Of a DNA stretch of 64,000 nucleotides, positions 10,430 through 22,325 are shown one piece after another. The number at the start of each line of letters is the position of its first letter. The first letter of the stretch is position 1. A program made the position numbers and the translations under genes. Source of the stretch: Terfezia claveryi (taxonomy: Eukaryota > Ascomycota > Pezizomycetes > Pezizales > Pezizaceae). Below the pieces are notes generated by a model, which saw only the letters and a list, made by a program, of their open reading frames with translations, searched no databases and was not told where the DNA came from. The stretch is from assembly GCA_015179025.1 (NCBI GenBank), contig WHUX01000256.1, positions 1 to 64,000 of the forward strand, given 5' to 3'.

Positions 10430-12098
10430 GGAACTATATACTCCTCTAGACAGTATATCTGCTATGTGGTTGTCTTTGCCCTGAATATATTCTAGGGTTA
10501 GGTCAAACTGACTTATAGTCTCTTACCACCTTCTCTTCATCTGACTTTCAGGGATACTATCCATAAATATGACTAAGGGTTTGTGATCTGTTTGGATGTT
10601 TACTTTGTGACCCTGTAGTTCAGGCCTGAAATACCTCAGTGAGTCAACAATTGCTAATAATTCTTTATCAGTTGTTGTGTAATTTATTTGTCTATCATTT
10701 AATTTCCTAGAGTGAAATTCTGCTGGCCTAATAACACCATTCTCCATTTTGCCAGTCCATCTTGAGATCCTGTATTACTGGTATCTGTAATTAAATAGAT
10801 TGGAAGGCCTAAGTCATGATTAATTGGCTTAAGCACCTTATTGCTTATTATTAGCTCTTTAACCCTCACAAATGACTCATTATGCAAAGGAGTCCACATG
10901 TGCTTCTTTGTTGACCCTTGCAATTCTGATAGTGGTTTAGCTACAGCTCCCAATTCTGGACAAAACCTTCTCAAGTAATTAACCTTCCGTAGAAATTTCT
11001 GTAATTTCTTCTTTGAGTCAAGTATAGGGTAATTTTTATTGAGTTGATTTTTTCTGGATCTATTTCTAACCCTTGCTTGGTGACAATGAATCCTAGTACT
11101 TTCAGCCTTGGAGCAAGGATCTGGTATTTCTTTTTGTTGAAGAAAAACTTTTCTCTAGCCAATATCCTGCAGATCCCTTTAACACTTCCTTATGTTCTTC
11201 CAGGGTATCTCTTCCAATCAGAATATCATCTAAATAAACCATGACTGTTTTTCCAATATAATTCCTCAGTAACCAATTCATAGCCCTTATTATAGTTGCA
11301 GGTACATTGCAATCTCCTTGCTGCATGACTAGTGAGTCAAATTTCCCTAGATGATTTTTAAAGGTGCTATGTTTTACTGATTCATATGCATGCCTAATAT
11401 TATGATATCCATCTGCCAGATCAGCTGCTGAAATATATTCCTTACTAGCTATCTAGTCCAATATTGTTTGATATTTGGCATAGGTGTTTTATCCTTTTGC
11501 ACTAGCTTATTTCTAGGTACACAGTATTGCAAGAATCTGGCCTGTTGCTTGTCATTCTTGTCTAAATCCCTTTTAGGCTGTGTAAATATGAGGATACTAT
11601 TCAGTAAGCTGGATAGTACTATTCTTCCAGATTCTAGCTCAGTCCTCATTTTCTCTGTTACTTGATCCAAGAACCTTGTATAATTTGTATAGTATGCAGG
11701 TTTCCAAGTTGCACTATCAGGAACTATGATCTTATATTGAATGATGTCATAAGGTTCTCTGATTGGTAGTAATGCAGTTGGTTTCTCCTCTGGGAATAGT
11801 TCAGGGAATTCCTCAAATATATTAAACTCCACTTCTTCCAGATTAACTGCATTTGTAATAACTGGAGAGCTTCCATCATCTTCTAGCTCTGACCAGTCTG
11901 ATGAGTCAAACCACTCTTGTAACCATTCTTGGTCTTCCTCTAGGTCTTCTGACAGATTATGCTGTATTTAAGGTATTGCTGGAGTTGGTTTTGGGTGGTA
12001 TAGCAATCTACCTCCAACTTCAGTTAATATAGTATGTGGGTCTTCATTATCATCCCAGTCTTCTTCTGTCCTTCCTATATTTATAGCTGCAGTGGTGA
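10430..12098 (-). pseudogene. chromovirus I reverse transcriptase and RNase H (decayed)
   Basis: The start is joined across foldback A to 22339 (..DILGRV then TTAAINIGR). An acidic stretch (EEFPELFPEEKPTALLP, 11832 leftward) leads into RT with ADLADGYHNIR (about 11400), MQQGDCNVPAT and the YLDD active site (VMVYLDDILI, about 11250). The connection domain and RNase H follow (ITDTSNT, 10974-10750; HSRKLNDRQINYTTTDKELLAI, QTDHKPL, 10747-10523), ending in ADILSRG. RT copies element RNA and RNase H degrades it. Several stops break the frame. Confidence 0.75.
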
Positions 12099-12117
12099 CC
12101 ATCAGCAAGAAATCGTG

Positions 12118-12440
12118 TTTGCGTCCTGTGCGTCCGGACGCATAGGACGCACGGGACGCACAGGACGAAAACTCAAGATCAGGACGCCAAAGCTTGGTGC
12201 TCGTGCGTCGGGACGCTCTAGCAGCTGGCGCCCGCGCTTGGGACGCAACACTCGCCTATGGCAGGTGTTCCCGCATCCAGGACGCAACACAAGCGTGCTT
12301 CTGCTCCTAGAACGCAACACAAGTGTGTTCCCACGTCTGGGACCCAACACACGCGCTTTGCAGATGCCCGCGCCTCCTGGACGCAAGATGGAACGGGCTG
12401 CTCGTCCCCAACGCTACAGGTTCTACCGCTGGCGTTGCTA
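12118..12440. repeat. GCGTCC-rich subterminal repeats, left arm of foldback A
   Basis: Repeated short words GCGTCC, GGACGC and (T)GGGACGCAACAC occur about every 10-30 bp in both orientations. The counterpart in the right arm lies at about 22080-22325. Arrays of short subterminal words are a common site of transposase binding; that role is inferred here. Plus-strand ORFs through this stretch are not considered genes. Confidence 0.7.
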
Positions 12441-12639
12441 ACGGAAGGCCCACAATCGCTCTCTTCTACAATGCACCAGCTTGTATGTACGACCCTCTAA
12501 TACCAGCCAGGTGCGTAGCCTCTGTTGCAGCGACTGAATATGCATGCAGCGGAAATATTTGTATTCGCTAATAATTATATACACAGAAGTATTGAGTAAT
12601 AGATATATACATAAAACATTCACTCGCTGCTTTAATCGC

Positions 12640-12805
12640 CCTAACACTCACTCTAATACTCGCTCCAATACTCGCTCTAATACTCGCTCTAATACTCGCT
12701 CTAATACTCGCTCTAATACTCGCTCTAATACTCGCTCTAATACTCGCTCTAATACTCGCTCTAATACTCGCTCCAATACTCACTCTAATGCTCGCTGTAA
12801 TGTGC
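12640..12805. repeat. 12-bp CTCGCTCTAATA array, left arm
   Basis: About 13 near-perfect copies. The inverted counterpart, about 12 more diverged copies, is at 21694-21838 (GCGAGTATTAGA). The array gives artificial Asn-Thr-Arg-Ser or Ser-Ile-Arg-Ala ORFs. Confidence 0.85.
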
Positions 12806-13099
12806 TGGGATATAGAGCGAAGGGAAAATGCGCGGGGAAGGGAGTTATATATACAGGAAAACCATAGTTGCCAAGGCCGACTGCTAAGGCCGACAATTTA
12901 GACTTTCCGAAGACAATGAGATAAGGGATAACAAGAGAAGTGGCATGACAGTGATCAATGGCGCTCAGCCCCCATTCGCCCGCGGGTGCCGTACTATTCA
13001 ATGCCTGGCCTGGTAATAGTCATATTGGGAAATCGTAGTCGTGGTATTGAGATATGTGCGAGTTCACGCTTTGTGATATGTTTCGTAGGAATTCATGCA

Positions 13100-14303
13100 T
13101 TCGCGGGCTTATATATATATATGCGAGAAACTCATGCATTCGCGGCTTATATATATATGCGAGAAACTCGTGCTTTTGGGACTTATATATATATATGCGA
13201 GAAACTCATGCATTCGCGGGCTTATATATATATGCGAGAAACTCGTGCTTTTGGGGACTTATATATATATATGCGAGAAACTCATGCATTCGCGGGCTTA
13301 TATATATATGCGAGAAACTCGTGCTTTTGGGACTATATATATATATGCGAGAAACTCATGCATTCGCGGGCTTATATATATATGCGAGAAACTCGTGCTT
13401 TTGGGACTTATATATATATATGCGAGAAACTCGTGCTTTTGGGGACTTATATATATATATGCGAGAAATCCATGCACTCGCGAGCTTATATATATATATG
13501 CGAGAAATCCATGCATTCGCGAGCTTATATATATATATGCGAGAAACTCGTGCTTTTGGGACTTATATATATATATGCGAGAAACTCATGCATTCGCGGG
13601 CTTATATATATATGCGAGAAACTCGTGCTTTTGGGGACTTATATATATATATGCGAGAAATCCATGCATTCGCGAGCTTATATATATATATGCGAGAAAT
13701 CCATGCATTCGCGAGCTTATATATATATATGCGAGAAACTCGTGCTTTTGGGGACTTATATATATATATGCGAGAAACTCATGCATTCGCGGGCTTATAT
13801 ATATATGCGAGAAACTCGTGCTTTTGGAGACTTATATATATATATGCGAGAAACTCGTGCTTTTGGAGACTTATATATATATATGCGAGAAATCCATGCA
13901 TTCGCGAGCTTATATATATATATGCGAGAAATCCATGCATTCGCGAGCTTATATATATATATGCGAGAAACTCGTGCTTTTGGGGACTTATATATATATA
14001 TGCGAGAAACTCATGCATTCGCGGGCTTATATATATATGCGAGAAACTCGTGCTTTTGGGGACTTATATATATATATGCGAGAAACCATGCATTCGCGAG
14101 CTTATATATATATGCGAGAAACTCATGCATTCGCGGGCTTATATATATATGCGAGAAACTCGTGCTTTTGGGGACTTATATATATATATGCGAGAAACTC
14201 GTGCTTTTGGAGACTTATATATATATATGCGAGAAACTCGTGCTTTTGGAGACTTATATATATATATGTGCGAGAAACTCGTGCTTTTGGAGACATATAT
14301 ATA
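13100..14303 (+). repeat. 36-38 bp satellite array, forward block
   Basis: About thirty units beginning GCGAGAAA and ending in TATATATATAT. Three variants occur: CTCATGCATTCGCGGGCT, CTCGTGCTTTTGGGGACT and TCCATGCATTCGCGAGCT. No unit contains a stop codon in any forward frame, so three overlapping 400-codon ORFs appear that are artefacts. The flanking arm sequence (13020-13100) reappears inverted at 14770-14850. Confidence 0.9.
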
Positions 14304-14790
14304 TAAGCACGCGAATGCATGGATTTCTCGCATATATATAGCTCGCGAATGCATGGATTTCTCGCATATATATGTATAAGCTCGCGAATGCATGGATTTC
14401 TCGCATATATATATATAAGCTCGCGAATGCATGGATTTCTCGCATATATATATATAAGTCCCCAAAAGCACGAGTTTCTCGCATATATATATAAGCCCGC
14501 GAATGCATGAGTTTCTCGCATATATATATATAAGTCCCCAAAAGCACGAGTTTCTCGCATATATATATAAGCCCGCGAATGCATGAGTTTCTCGCATATA
14601 TATATATAAGTCCCCAAAAGCACGAGTTTCTCGCATATATATATAAGCCCGCGAATGCATGAGTTTCTCGCATATACATATATAAGTCCCCAAAAGCACG
14701 AGTTTCTCGCATATATATATAAGCCCGCGAATGCATGAGTTTCTCGCATATATATATATAAGCCCGCGAATGCATGAATTCCTACGAAAC
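14304..14790 (-). repeat. 36-38 bp satellite array, inverted block
   Basis: About 13 units of the same satellite in the opposite orientation, starting where a degenerate ATATATATATAAGCACGCGAATGC junction joins the two blocks. With the forward block it forms a very long potential hairpin. Confidence 0.9.
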
Positions 14791-14852
14791 ATATCACAAA
14801 GCGTGAACTCGCACATATCTCAATACCACGACTACGATTTCCCAATATGACT

Positions 14853-15606
14853 TGTTAGAGGGGCGGATGTTGAGTCCAGGCCTACTAAGAATTGGAGAGC
14901 TTAGCGAGCTCCTAGTGGCCTTAGTGGTAGGTCGCGTGGCCTGCTCGTGGCAAAGGGCCTTCGGCTAGCAGGTGGCAAAGTTAAAAGGCGAAAGGGTCTT
15001 TTAGCTTAGCAAGTGGCGAGCACAACAGGGACGGGTGCGCGAGGGTGATGAACGGGTTCTCAAAGAAGTGTGCAAGGAAGTATAGAGATATAGTGCTTTT
15101 GAAGAATTATACAAGATAGTGCTTGGGTTCTGCCCTTTCTATCTAGGTAGCAGAGGCCCCTTATATAGACATCTCAGGGGTCGTCCTAGCCCCCCCTCCA
15201 CATGCCTGCGGCATGGGCTTCCTAAGCCTCGAAGACATGATTGCAAATCAATGATGGAGCAGCTTGGAAATCAATGACGGAGCAGCTTGGAAATCAATAA
15301 TGGAGATATAAACAGTCTTGGAAATCAATGATTGGAAATCAAACATATGCCTTGAACCGATCCTCCTCCGTAAGAAGCAGTTATCCTATAAGCCAATACG
15401 ACCTAGCCCCAACCCTCTTGGTCCTCGCTAGAACGGTGCACACACTTCCTTGTCCCGGCCAGTCTCTCTACTCAACTCATAGGTATGAGCTAGAGGGCCC
15501 ATTGCTAGGCCTGCTGTAGGTAATCAATCCATATCGTTGGCCTCAGCAGCTGTCGGCTTCGGTTTTCCACCTCTGCGTAGACCACCCTCACGTGAGATTC
15601 GTAACA
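14853..15606 (-). repeat. 3' LTR of chromovirus II
   Basis: 754 bp. About two dozen positions differ from the partner LTR at 20717-21470, and every difference I noticed is a C/T or G/A transition, as expected from RIP rather than random mutation. Confidence 0.9.
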
Positions 15607-16028
15607 TTACCCCCCGTTGGAAAGCAGGCATCCCGACTACTACTTTCAGGGCTCTGAGTGAATGTCCTACTCTATGTATAAATGGGCCAAAACCTTTGGT
15701 TCCCGCTGCTAATGCCAGGTTCCAACATCCCAATCTAATCGAGTCATCGATTGTGGGGCCCATTCGGTGGCCGGTGTGCCCTATTATATTGTCCATATGG
15801 TTCGGTCACCAGTAAAACCTCCCTTTTTATCAGCAAAACCCAGTGGGAAAAAGCTAATAGAAGGTAGGAAAGGTATGACCTCATGCTTTGACCTTGCAAG
15901 CGTAGGTAGTGCATATAGCACCGGTTGAATCCGTAGATTCCAAATGCCTTAACCTTGCAAGCATAGGTATGACTGCCTTAACCCACAGGCATAGGTTCGT
16001 TTGACTGCCTTAACCCCCAAGCATAGGT

Positions 16029-16352
16029 TCAACAAAATCGCGCGTCTCTTGGTTTTTTCGCAAACTTGTCATGGAATGCCTTCACCTCGTTCCTGCAAGA
16101 CATGGTATCTAGCGTTTGCCAGGTGTCATCTTCAGGGCTGTACCCTTGCCATCGGATTCGGTACAAGACCTTGCCTTTCCTGCGTACCGAATCTACAATT
16201 TCCTCAACGCTATACTCGATGTCCTCATCTTCTTCCACATCCATGGCTTGTGGGTCTGCTCGGTTGTGGAATGGCTTCAGCAACGTGGTGTGAACGACCC
16301 TGTGCAGCCTGGTACCCTTTGGTATATCGAGCTCATACGCATGAGTTCCCAC
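16029..16352 (-). pseudogene. chromovirus II C-terminal chromodomain segment
   Basis: Reads ..EYSVEEIVDSVRRKGKVLYRIRWQGYSPEDDTW.., a classic chromodomain with the YRIRWQGY core and the trailing W. Upstream is LHRVVHTTLLKPFHN, the usual link from the integrase C-terminus (FHVSLLKP in relatives). Chromodomains bind methylated histone tails and direct insertion to heterochromatin. The frame is separated from the integrase ORF by a stop. Confidence 0.85.
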
Positions 16353-16438
16353 TTTTCATACCGCTTTATATGGACCGATCCATTTGGTCATAAGAGATCG
16401 GTTGTTGCCCGCTTTGATGGTAAGGTTGCGTCGGTCTA

Positions 16439-17290
16439 CTAGCACCTGGTTGCCGGGCTATAAGTTCTAGCCTTTTCTATGGATAGTGAGCTCCTCCTAT
16501 CGTTGATGTACTTGAGGGTCTCATGAATTTGACTATGCACCGAGGTCATGCGGTCCAGCCATTCTTCGGCTGCAGGTGAACTGAGTTGATATTCCGTATT
16601 TATATGAATGGCTCTGGGGTCAAATCCGTAGAGGGACCTAAAAGGCAAGTATCCATGGGTCGAGGTAGAGATTGAGTTGTATACGAACTCGGCTAGAGGT
16701 AACCATTTTGCCCAGCGATTTTGCCGGTCGTGGCAGAATATTCGGAGGTATTGCTTGAGTGTCTGAATTGCTCGTTCGGACAACCTATCTATTTGAGGGT
16801 GGTGGGCAGTGGATAACCGGAGATGTATATCCAACTTTTTATTTAATTGCCTGAACATTTCCGAGGCAAATTGGAGTCCACGGTCAGAGGTAATATGCCT
16901 TGGTAAGCCGTGCAGCTTCCAAATATCGGTAATATAAGCATTAGCAACGTCTTCCGCTGTCCATGTCGTTTTTGCTGGTATATACCATTGCATCTTAGTG
17001 AATGTGTTGGTAATTACCAGGACTGCATTATACCCCTCAGAATCTGGCAATTCACCTACGAAATCCATCGCAATCTCCTCCCAAGGTCGGTTTCCTGTTG
17101 GCATAGGTACTAGCTTTGTTTACCTTGAATGCCTGTCTGATTTGGCTTTTTGACAAGGCAAATACCCTGCCACATAGGATGCCATATCTTCCTGCCAGTT
17201 GTCCTATATAAAGTTCCGGCTGACAAGTTCTTCTGTGCGCGCTTTCCCCCAGTGCCCTGCCACCTTGCTGTCATGACACTGTCTCAAAAC
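16439..17290 (-). pseudogene. chromovirus II integrase
   Basis: The catalytic core (17104-16439) keeps all three acidic residues: IAMDFVGELPDS, HITSDRGLQFAS and RLSERAIQTLK. Upstream (about 17290-17140) is the H2C2 finger with HDSKVAGHWGKA. The first Cys of its last pair reads Tyr (GYLPCQKAK), a G-to-A change. A stop separates finger and core. Confidence 0.8.
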
Positions 17291-17416
17291 CTCTAACTTG
17301 TATTCTGGCGATACTTCCAATAAGCCAGTATTCCGCCTAGGCCATTCTGATATATTGATGCTATCCAGTGAGGGGTCTTCCACATTGATATGGCCTTCTT
17401 GTTCTACCTCTTCTTC

Positions 17417-18783
17417 CTACCCTACCTCTTCTTCCTGCCCTACCTCTTCTTCCTGCCCTACCTCTTCTTCTAGCAACAGCTGGCCTTCTTTAAGCAGACG
17501 TTCTTCCGCACCTGACTTCTCTTCTCCTGCTCTGCGGCTAAGTGCATCTGGTTTGCCCAATTTGGGGCCTGGCCGATATGTTATCGTGAATGTGAATTCA
17601 GCCAGTTTTTGGTACCAGGTGGCTTGTCTAGAGTTGAGCTTTTGCTTGGTATTGAAGTACTGCAAGCCTTGGTGGTCAGTAAAAACATTGACTGGTACGC
17701 TGACTAACCAAGCTCGCCATTTGCGAAAACAGTCCACTATAGCAAAGAGTTCTTTATCATGAATTGGCTAGTTTCTTTGGGTAGAATCCAGTGTTTTTGA
17801 GTGATAATCCACCGGATGCAGGGTTTTAACAGTTAATAGTTTATCGCCAGTATTGCGACCGTGATACTGGGATAGTACTCCAGCAATGGCCTGATTGCTG
17901 GCGTCCGTTTCCATGATGGTGTCAAGTGTGCGGTCGAACGGAGTAAGAATTGGCGCTGCCATGAACTCTGCTCGTAGATTATCAAAGGCCTGCTGCTGTC
18001 TAGCCCCCTATGAAAATGGTATATCCTTGGTGAGTTCAGTTAAGGGCCTTGCTTTTACACTGTATTATGCAATAAAACGACGGTAATAATTAGCAAAACC
18101 CAAAAATGCTTGAACCTCCTTTTTCTTGGTTGGGGTTGGCTAGCTAGCTATAGTATCAAACTTAGCTGGGTCCATTTTGACCTCTTGGCCATTGATGATA
18201 TGATCTAGGAAGATGGTTTCGGGGACATAGAATTCGGACTTCGGTAGGTTAACAGCCAAGCCATGATCCATACACTTCTGCAGTACTTTCTCTACAATTC
18301 GCTGATGTTCCGCCTCTGTTTGTCCTCCAAATATTAGAATATCATCCAAATACCAAATCACTCCTAAGAATGCAATTTCTTCAAAGATAGTATCCATCAT
18401 TTCTTGAAAGATGCAGGGGCATTGGTTAGGCCAAATGGCATGAGGGTATACTCAAACAGCCCTTTGGTTGTTTTGAAGGCTGTCTTCCACTCCTCACCAG
18501 CTGCAATGTGGATCAGGTTATAACCATTTTTTAGGTTGAGCTTGGTTAGCCATTTGGCCCCCTTAGTTCTATCCAGCAAGTTATTGATAAGAGGCAATTG
18601 GTATCTATTGGGTATCATAATGCGGTTTATGCCTCTATAATCCACACACAAGCGAAAGGAACCGTCTTTTTTCCGCACGAATAATATTGGTGCTTCAGCA
18701 GCTGATCTCGATTTCCTTACTTTCCCCACTGGGATGTTTTCCTCTAAATACCGTTCTAAAGCAATCTCTTCCTCCCAGGTCAT
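17417..18783 (-). pseudogene. chromovirus II reverse transcriptase and RNase H
   Basis: RT spans 18783-18140 and contains PILFVRKKDGSFRLCVDYR, FEYTLMPFGLTNAPASF and YLDD (IWYLDDILIF). The first catalytic Asp appears lost: KLNLKNGYNLI where LDL is expected. RNase H spans 17962-17417 (METDASNQAIAGVLSQY, VFTDHQGLQYF) and ends in KPDALSRRAGEE, followed by a Glu-rich repeat (EEEVGQ; 17410-17475). The domains lie in different frames. Confidence 0.8.
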
Positions 18784-18800
18784 TTTGTAGATTGGTCCGT

Positions 18801-19487
18801 TCAGTACTTTAGCCTTTTGGTCATTGAGCGGAATAGAGTGATCCCAGGGTTTTGCTTTGGCAACCTAGAAGCTTGTTCTGCAGAGAATACCTGCGCGTAT
18901 TGGGTATAGTGGCTAGTTGCGTCAATTATAAGCAGAATCTCGCTGTGATCTAGGGGTTCAGCCTCCAAGTCTAACGTCATGATGGTGGGTATGTTGTATG
19001 TCTTGCAGGGTATTATATAGCTGGGTGTCGCCGCACTGGGTATCATAGAGCTGGGTATTGCCGCGGTGGGTATCGTAGAGCTGGGTATTGCCGCAGTGGG
19101 TATCGTAGTACTTTCTCTTTTATTCCAACATTCTAACCTTGACTCCGGGATATTAATTACTAAATCATTTTCCTTCAACCAAGACAATCCCAAGATAACA
19201 TCCTTTTTTCTAATATCTAATACTTCTGCATCCAACGAGAATTTGTGGCTTATACCGGGTATCGCGAAGGTGGTGTTTGCCACAAATTTACTACCTTTTA
19301 GCTTGGTTCCATCCCCTTGAGACACCAACACACAGTTCTTTCTTTTCCAGACTCCTAGTCTTTTAGCAACTTTGGAGCCTACTACAGGCGCAGAAGCCCT
19401 GCAATCCACAATGGCTTCTGTTTCTAGCCCAGCAATTAATATCGGTACTATAAGTAAAGGTTCGTATCTTGGGGTTCGGCCTATCAT
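18801..19487 (-). pseudogene. chromovirus II aspartic protease and linker
   Basis: Retropepsin-like: EAIVDCRASAPVVGSKVAKRLG, where relatives have D-[ST/C]-G-A, so Gly has become Arg. The later VILGLSWLKENDLVINI hallmark follows. A Pro/Ile/Ser repeat (IPTAAIPSS units; 19020-19120) sits in the linker to RT. Confidence 0.7.
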
Positions 19488-19504
19488 CGTTTTGGTCGAA
19501 CCCC

Positions 19505-20656
19505 TTAGTCTTTTCCCGAATTTGATGCTTCAGATTCCGATTCTGGGTCAGAGTCTAGTTGAGTTATGCATAGTGTGCCGGTGTCAGTCCTTGCCTTTTT
19601 TGGTGTGGGAGCAGAGACATCTGATGTTTTGGGTGGATTGAGTAGCTTGGGCAGGGTAGTTGGGGGTGGGTGGGGTTTGTCGGTAGCGGGTACACTAGCA
19701 GTTAGCAATTCTGTGTTCAGTCCTACCACATTTAAGACACTGGTTTTCTTTTTTCCTCTTATTGATCATATCCGTAGTCACCTCTGATTGGTTTGAAGAA
19801 CGTTGCGTTGACTGATCTATGTGGGGTCAATCGAAATGAGCTCGTTTTGTGGGCTGCGAGTTTTGTTCAGCTTGGGCGATGTCCATTTGAACTAATTTCT
19901 TCAGCCATTTAGTTGGCTGGTCTCTGAGTCCTCATAGTGAGTCATCTTTGATCGGAGTCTAGGTTTAATTCCCATAAGGATTATTCGAATGAGAAGGGTT
20001 TGGAGTATTTGCGCATATGCATTCAACCGATCCATGGTGGCAATATAATCTTGGACAGCTCCGGTCTGCCTGAGCTCGTAGATTTGTCTGTGGGCATTAT
20101 CAGCTTAGTAATGATCAGAAAAATGTGCTAGAAGCGCTTCTTTTGCTTTCTCCCATGTCTTCCACTTAGTCTCGTTAGGCTTCCACCATGAAAGCGCTGA
20201 ACCCTTCATCGACATTCCAGCTATTACTATATTATCCTCTTCCACTTTTACTCTCCTTAGCTTGAAGTATCCTTCCAAGTGGAACAGAAAATGTTCAAGT
20301 TCTGTTCGCTCTCTGGAAAATTTTTCTGGCGGGCAGATGTTGAAGGATACATTTTGACTAGACGGGGCGGGACTTTGCCGCCTGGTTGGAGGGTCAGGGG
20401 TTGGGTGGGCGGGAGTTCGCTGGTCTGTGGTTGCGCCTCTCTCTGGGATTCCTGGTGTTGCAGAGCCCAATTCTAGGGTGCTAACTCTGGCTTCCATTGT
20501 TTTGAGCTGGGCCATGAGTACCGAGTTGATCTGTGTGAGGGAGGCGATCGTATCTTGGTGGTCTGGTACGTTCATTTGTGAGACCGTGTTGGCTAATTCC
20601 CTGTGTGATTGCGAAGAGCCAGCTGAGCTCTCGTTGGCATGGTCAATACTCGACAT
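19505..20656 (-). pseudogene. chromovirus II Gag
   Basis: Starts at ATG 20656 with a coiled-coil-like segment (DTIASLTQINSVLMAQLKTM) and a Pro-rich linker. The retrotransposon Gag core is FNICPPEKFSRERTELEHFL, ..MSMKGSALSWWKP. It stops at TAA 20107-20105, a former CAA; the frame continues as homologous Gag. The CCHC knuckle QCLKCGRTEHRIANC lies at about 19740-19695 and is followed by TAG. The Pro/Asp/Ser-rich tail ends at 19505. Gag packages element RNA. Confidence 0.75.
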
Positions 20657-20716
20657 TTTTTTCGCTATCTTTTGAGGTATGTCGAAAATTGAGGATGCCG
20701 GAGAAAAGCACTGTAA

Positions 20717-21470
20717 TGTTAGAGGGGCGGATGTTGAGTCCGGGCCTACTAAGAATTGGAGAGCTTAGCGAGCTCCTAGTGGCCTTAGTGGTAGGTTGCG
20801 TGGCCTGCTCATGGCAAAGGGCCTTCGGCTAGCAGGTGGCAAAGTTAAAAGGCGAAAGGGTCTTTTAGCTTAGCAAGTGGCGAGCACAATAGGGACGGGT
20901 GCGCGAGGGTGATGAACGGGTTCTCGAAGAAGTGTGCAAGGAAGTATAGAGATATAGTGCTTTTGAAGAATTATACAAGACAGTGCTTGGGTTCTGCCCT
21001 TTCTATCTAGGTAGCAGAGGCCCCTTATATAGACATCTCGGGGGTCGTCCTAGCCTCCCCTCCACATGCCTGCGGCATGGGCTTCCTAAGCCTCGGAGAC
21101 ATGATTGCAAATCAATGACGGAGCAGCTTGGAAATCAATGACGGAGCAGCTTGGAAATCAATAACGGAGATATAAGCAGTCTTGGAAATCAATGATTGGA
21201 AATCAAACATATGCCTTGAACCGATCCTCCTCCGTAAGAAGCAGTTATCCCATAAGCCAATACGACCTAGCCCTAACCCTCTTGGTCCTCGCTAGAACGG
21301 TGCACACACTTCCTTGTCCCGGCTAGTCTCTCTACTCAACTCATAGGTATGAGCTAGAGGGCCCATTGCTAGGCCTGCTATGGGTGATCAATCCACGTCG
21401 TTGGCCTCAGCGGCTGTCGGCTTCGGTTTTCCGCCTCTGCGTAGACCACCCTCATGTGAGATTCGTAACA
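20717..21470 (-). repeat. 5' LTR of chromovirus II
   Basis: 754 bp, ends TGTTA...TAACA. The right target duplication TGACT follows at 21471-21475. Inside are two copies of GGAGCAGCTTGGAAATCAATGA, also present in the partner LTR. Confidence 0.9.
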
Positions 21471-22079
21471 TGACTATTATCAGGCCAGGCATTGAATAGT
21501 ATGGCACCCGCGGGCGAATGGGGGCTGAGCGCCATTGATCACTGTCATGCCACTTCTCTTGTTATCCCTTATCTCATTGTCTTCGGAAAGTCTAAATTGT
21601 CGGCCTTAGCAGTCGGCCTTGGCAACTATGGTTTTCCTGTATATATACCTCCCTTCCCCGCGCATTTTCCCTTCGCTCTAGATCCCAGCACATTATGGCG
21701 AGCATTAGAGCGAGTAATAAAGCGAGTATTAGAGCGAGTATTAGAGCGAGTATTAGGGCGAGTATTAGAGTGAGTATTAGAGCGACTATTAGAGCGACTA
21801 TTGGAGCGAGTATTAGAGCGAGTGTTAGAGCTATTGAAGTAGCAAGTGCATGTTTTATGTATATATCTATTACTTAATACTTCTGTGTATTTAAGTATTA
21901 GCGAATATAATGGATATTTTCGCTGCATGCATATTGAATGGCTGCAATAGCGGCTACGCACCTGGCTGATGTTAGAGCGGGTGTGCATTGTACGAGAGCG
22001 ATTTGGGGCCCAAAGCTATAGCATTAACAACATCAATTGAGTTGATGATGCCAAGGGAAGCAACTCTAATATTCAGACA

Positions 22080-22325
22080 TTGAAATATGCCAACCAGCGT
22101 CCAGACGGCTTTGGTTGCCCCAATGGCGTCCAGATTGTATTGCAACTCAGCTGGACGTCCAGATTGTATTGCAACTCAGCCGGGCGTCCAGATTGAGTTT
22201 CAACTCAGCCAGGCGTCCTGATTGTGTTGCAATGCAGCCAGGCGTCCAGACGCACAAGACGCACAGGACGCATTTGTGCGAGCTCTCATGTCTGGACGCT
22301 GGGCGGTGCGTCTGGACACCACTTT
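22080..22325. repeat. right-arm subterminal repeats of foldback A
   Basis: TTGCAACTCAGCYRGGCGTCC-type units of about 30 bp (four copies, 22133-22250) plus GACGCACARGACGCACAGGACGC. This is the inverted counterpart of 12118-12440. Confidence 0.7.

Larger units (their letters stand above)
14853..21470 (-). mobile_element. Ty3/gypsy chromovirus II, full length, inside foldback A
   Basis: Two 754-bp LTRs (14853-15606, 20717-21470) start TGTTAGAGG and end TCGTAACA. The 5-bp duplication TGACT lies at 14848-14852 and 21471-21475. Empty versions of the target (CCCAATATGACTATTA) are present in the other arm and in foldback B. Gene order on the minus strand is gag, protease, RT, RNase H, integrase, chromodomain. 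A purine tract (RC of 15607-15620, AACGGGGGGTAA) sits next to the 3' LTR. I could not assign a tRNA primer site. The frames are broken by stops and frame changes. Confidence 0.9.

Noticed and set aside
12568..12867. Asn-Thr-Arg-Ser and Ser-Ile-Arg-Ala repeat ORFs
   Set aside because: They come from the 12-bp CTCGCTCTAATA array of the foldback arm.
13100..14790. CRISPR-like regular repeat spacing
   Set aside because: There are no unique spacers, the whole unit repeats, and the context is eukaryotic transposon DNA.
12986..14845. Overlapping ORFs of up to 451 codons with YIYMRETHAF repeats
   Set aside because: They are read from the 36-38 bp satellite, which lacks stops in several frames on both strands. 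They begin and end at the array borders and have no independent coding signal.
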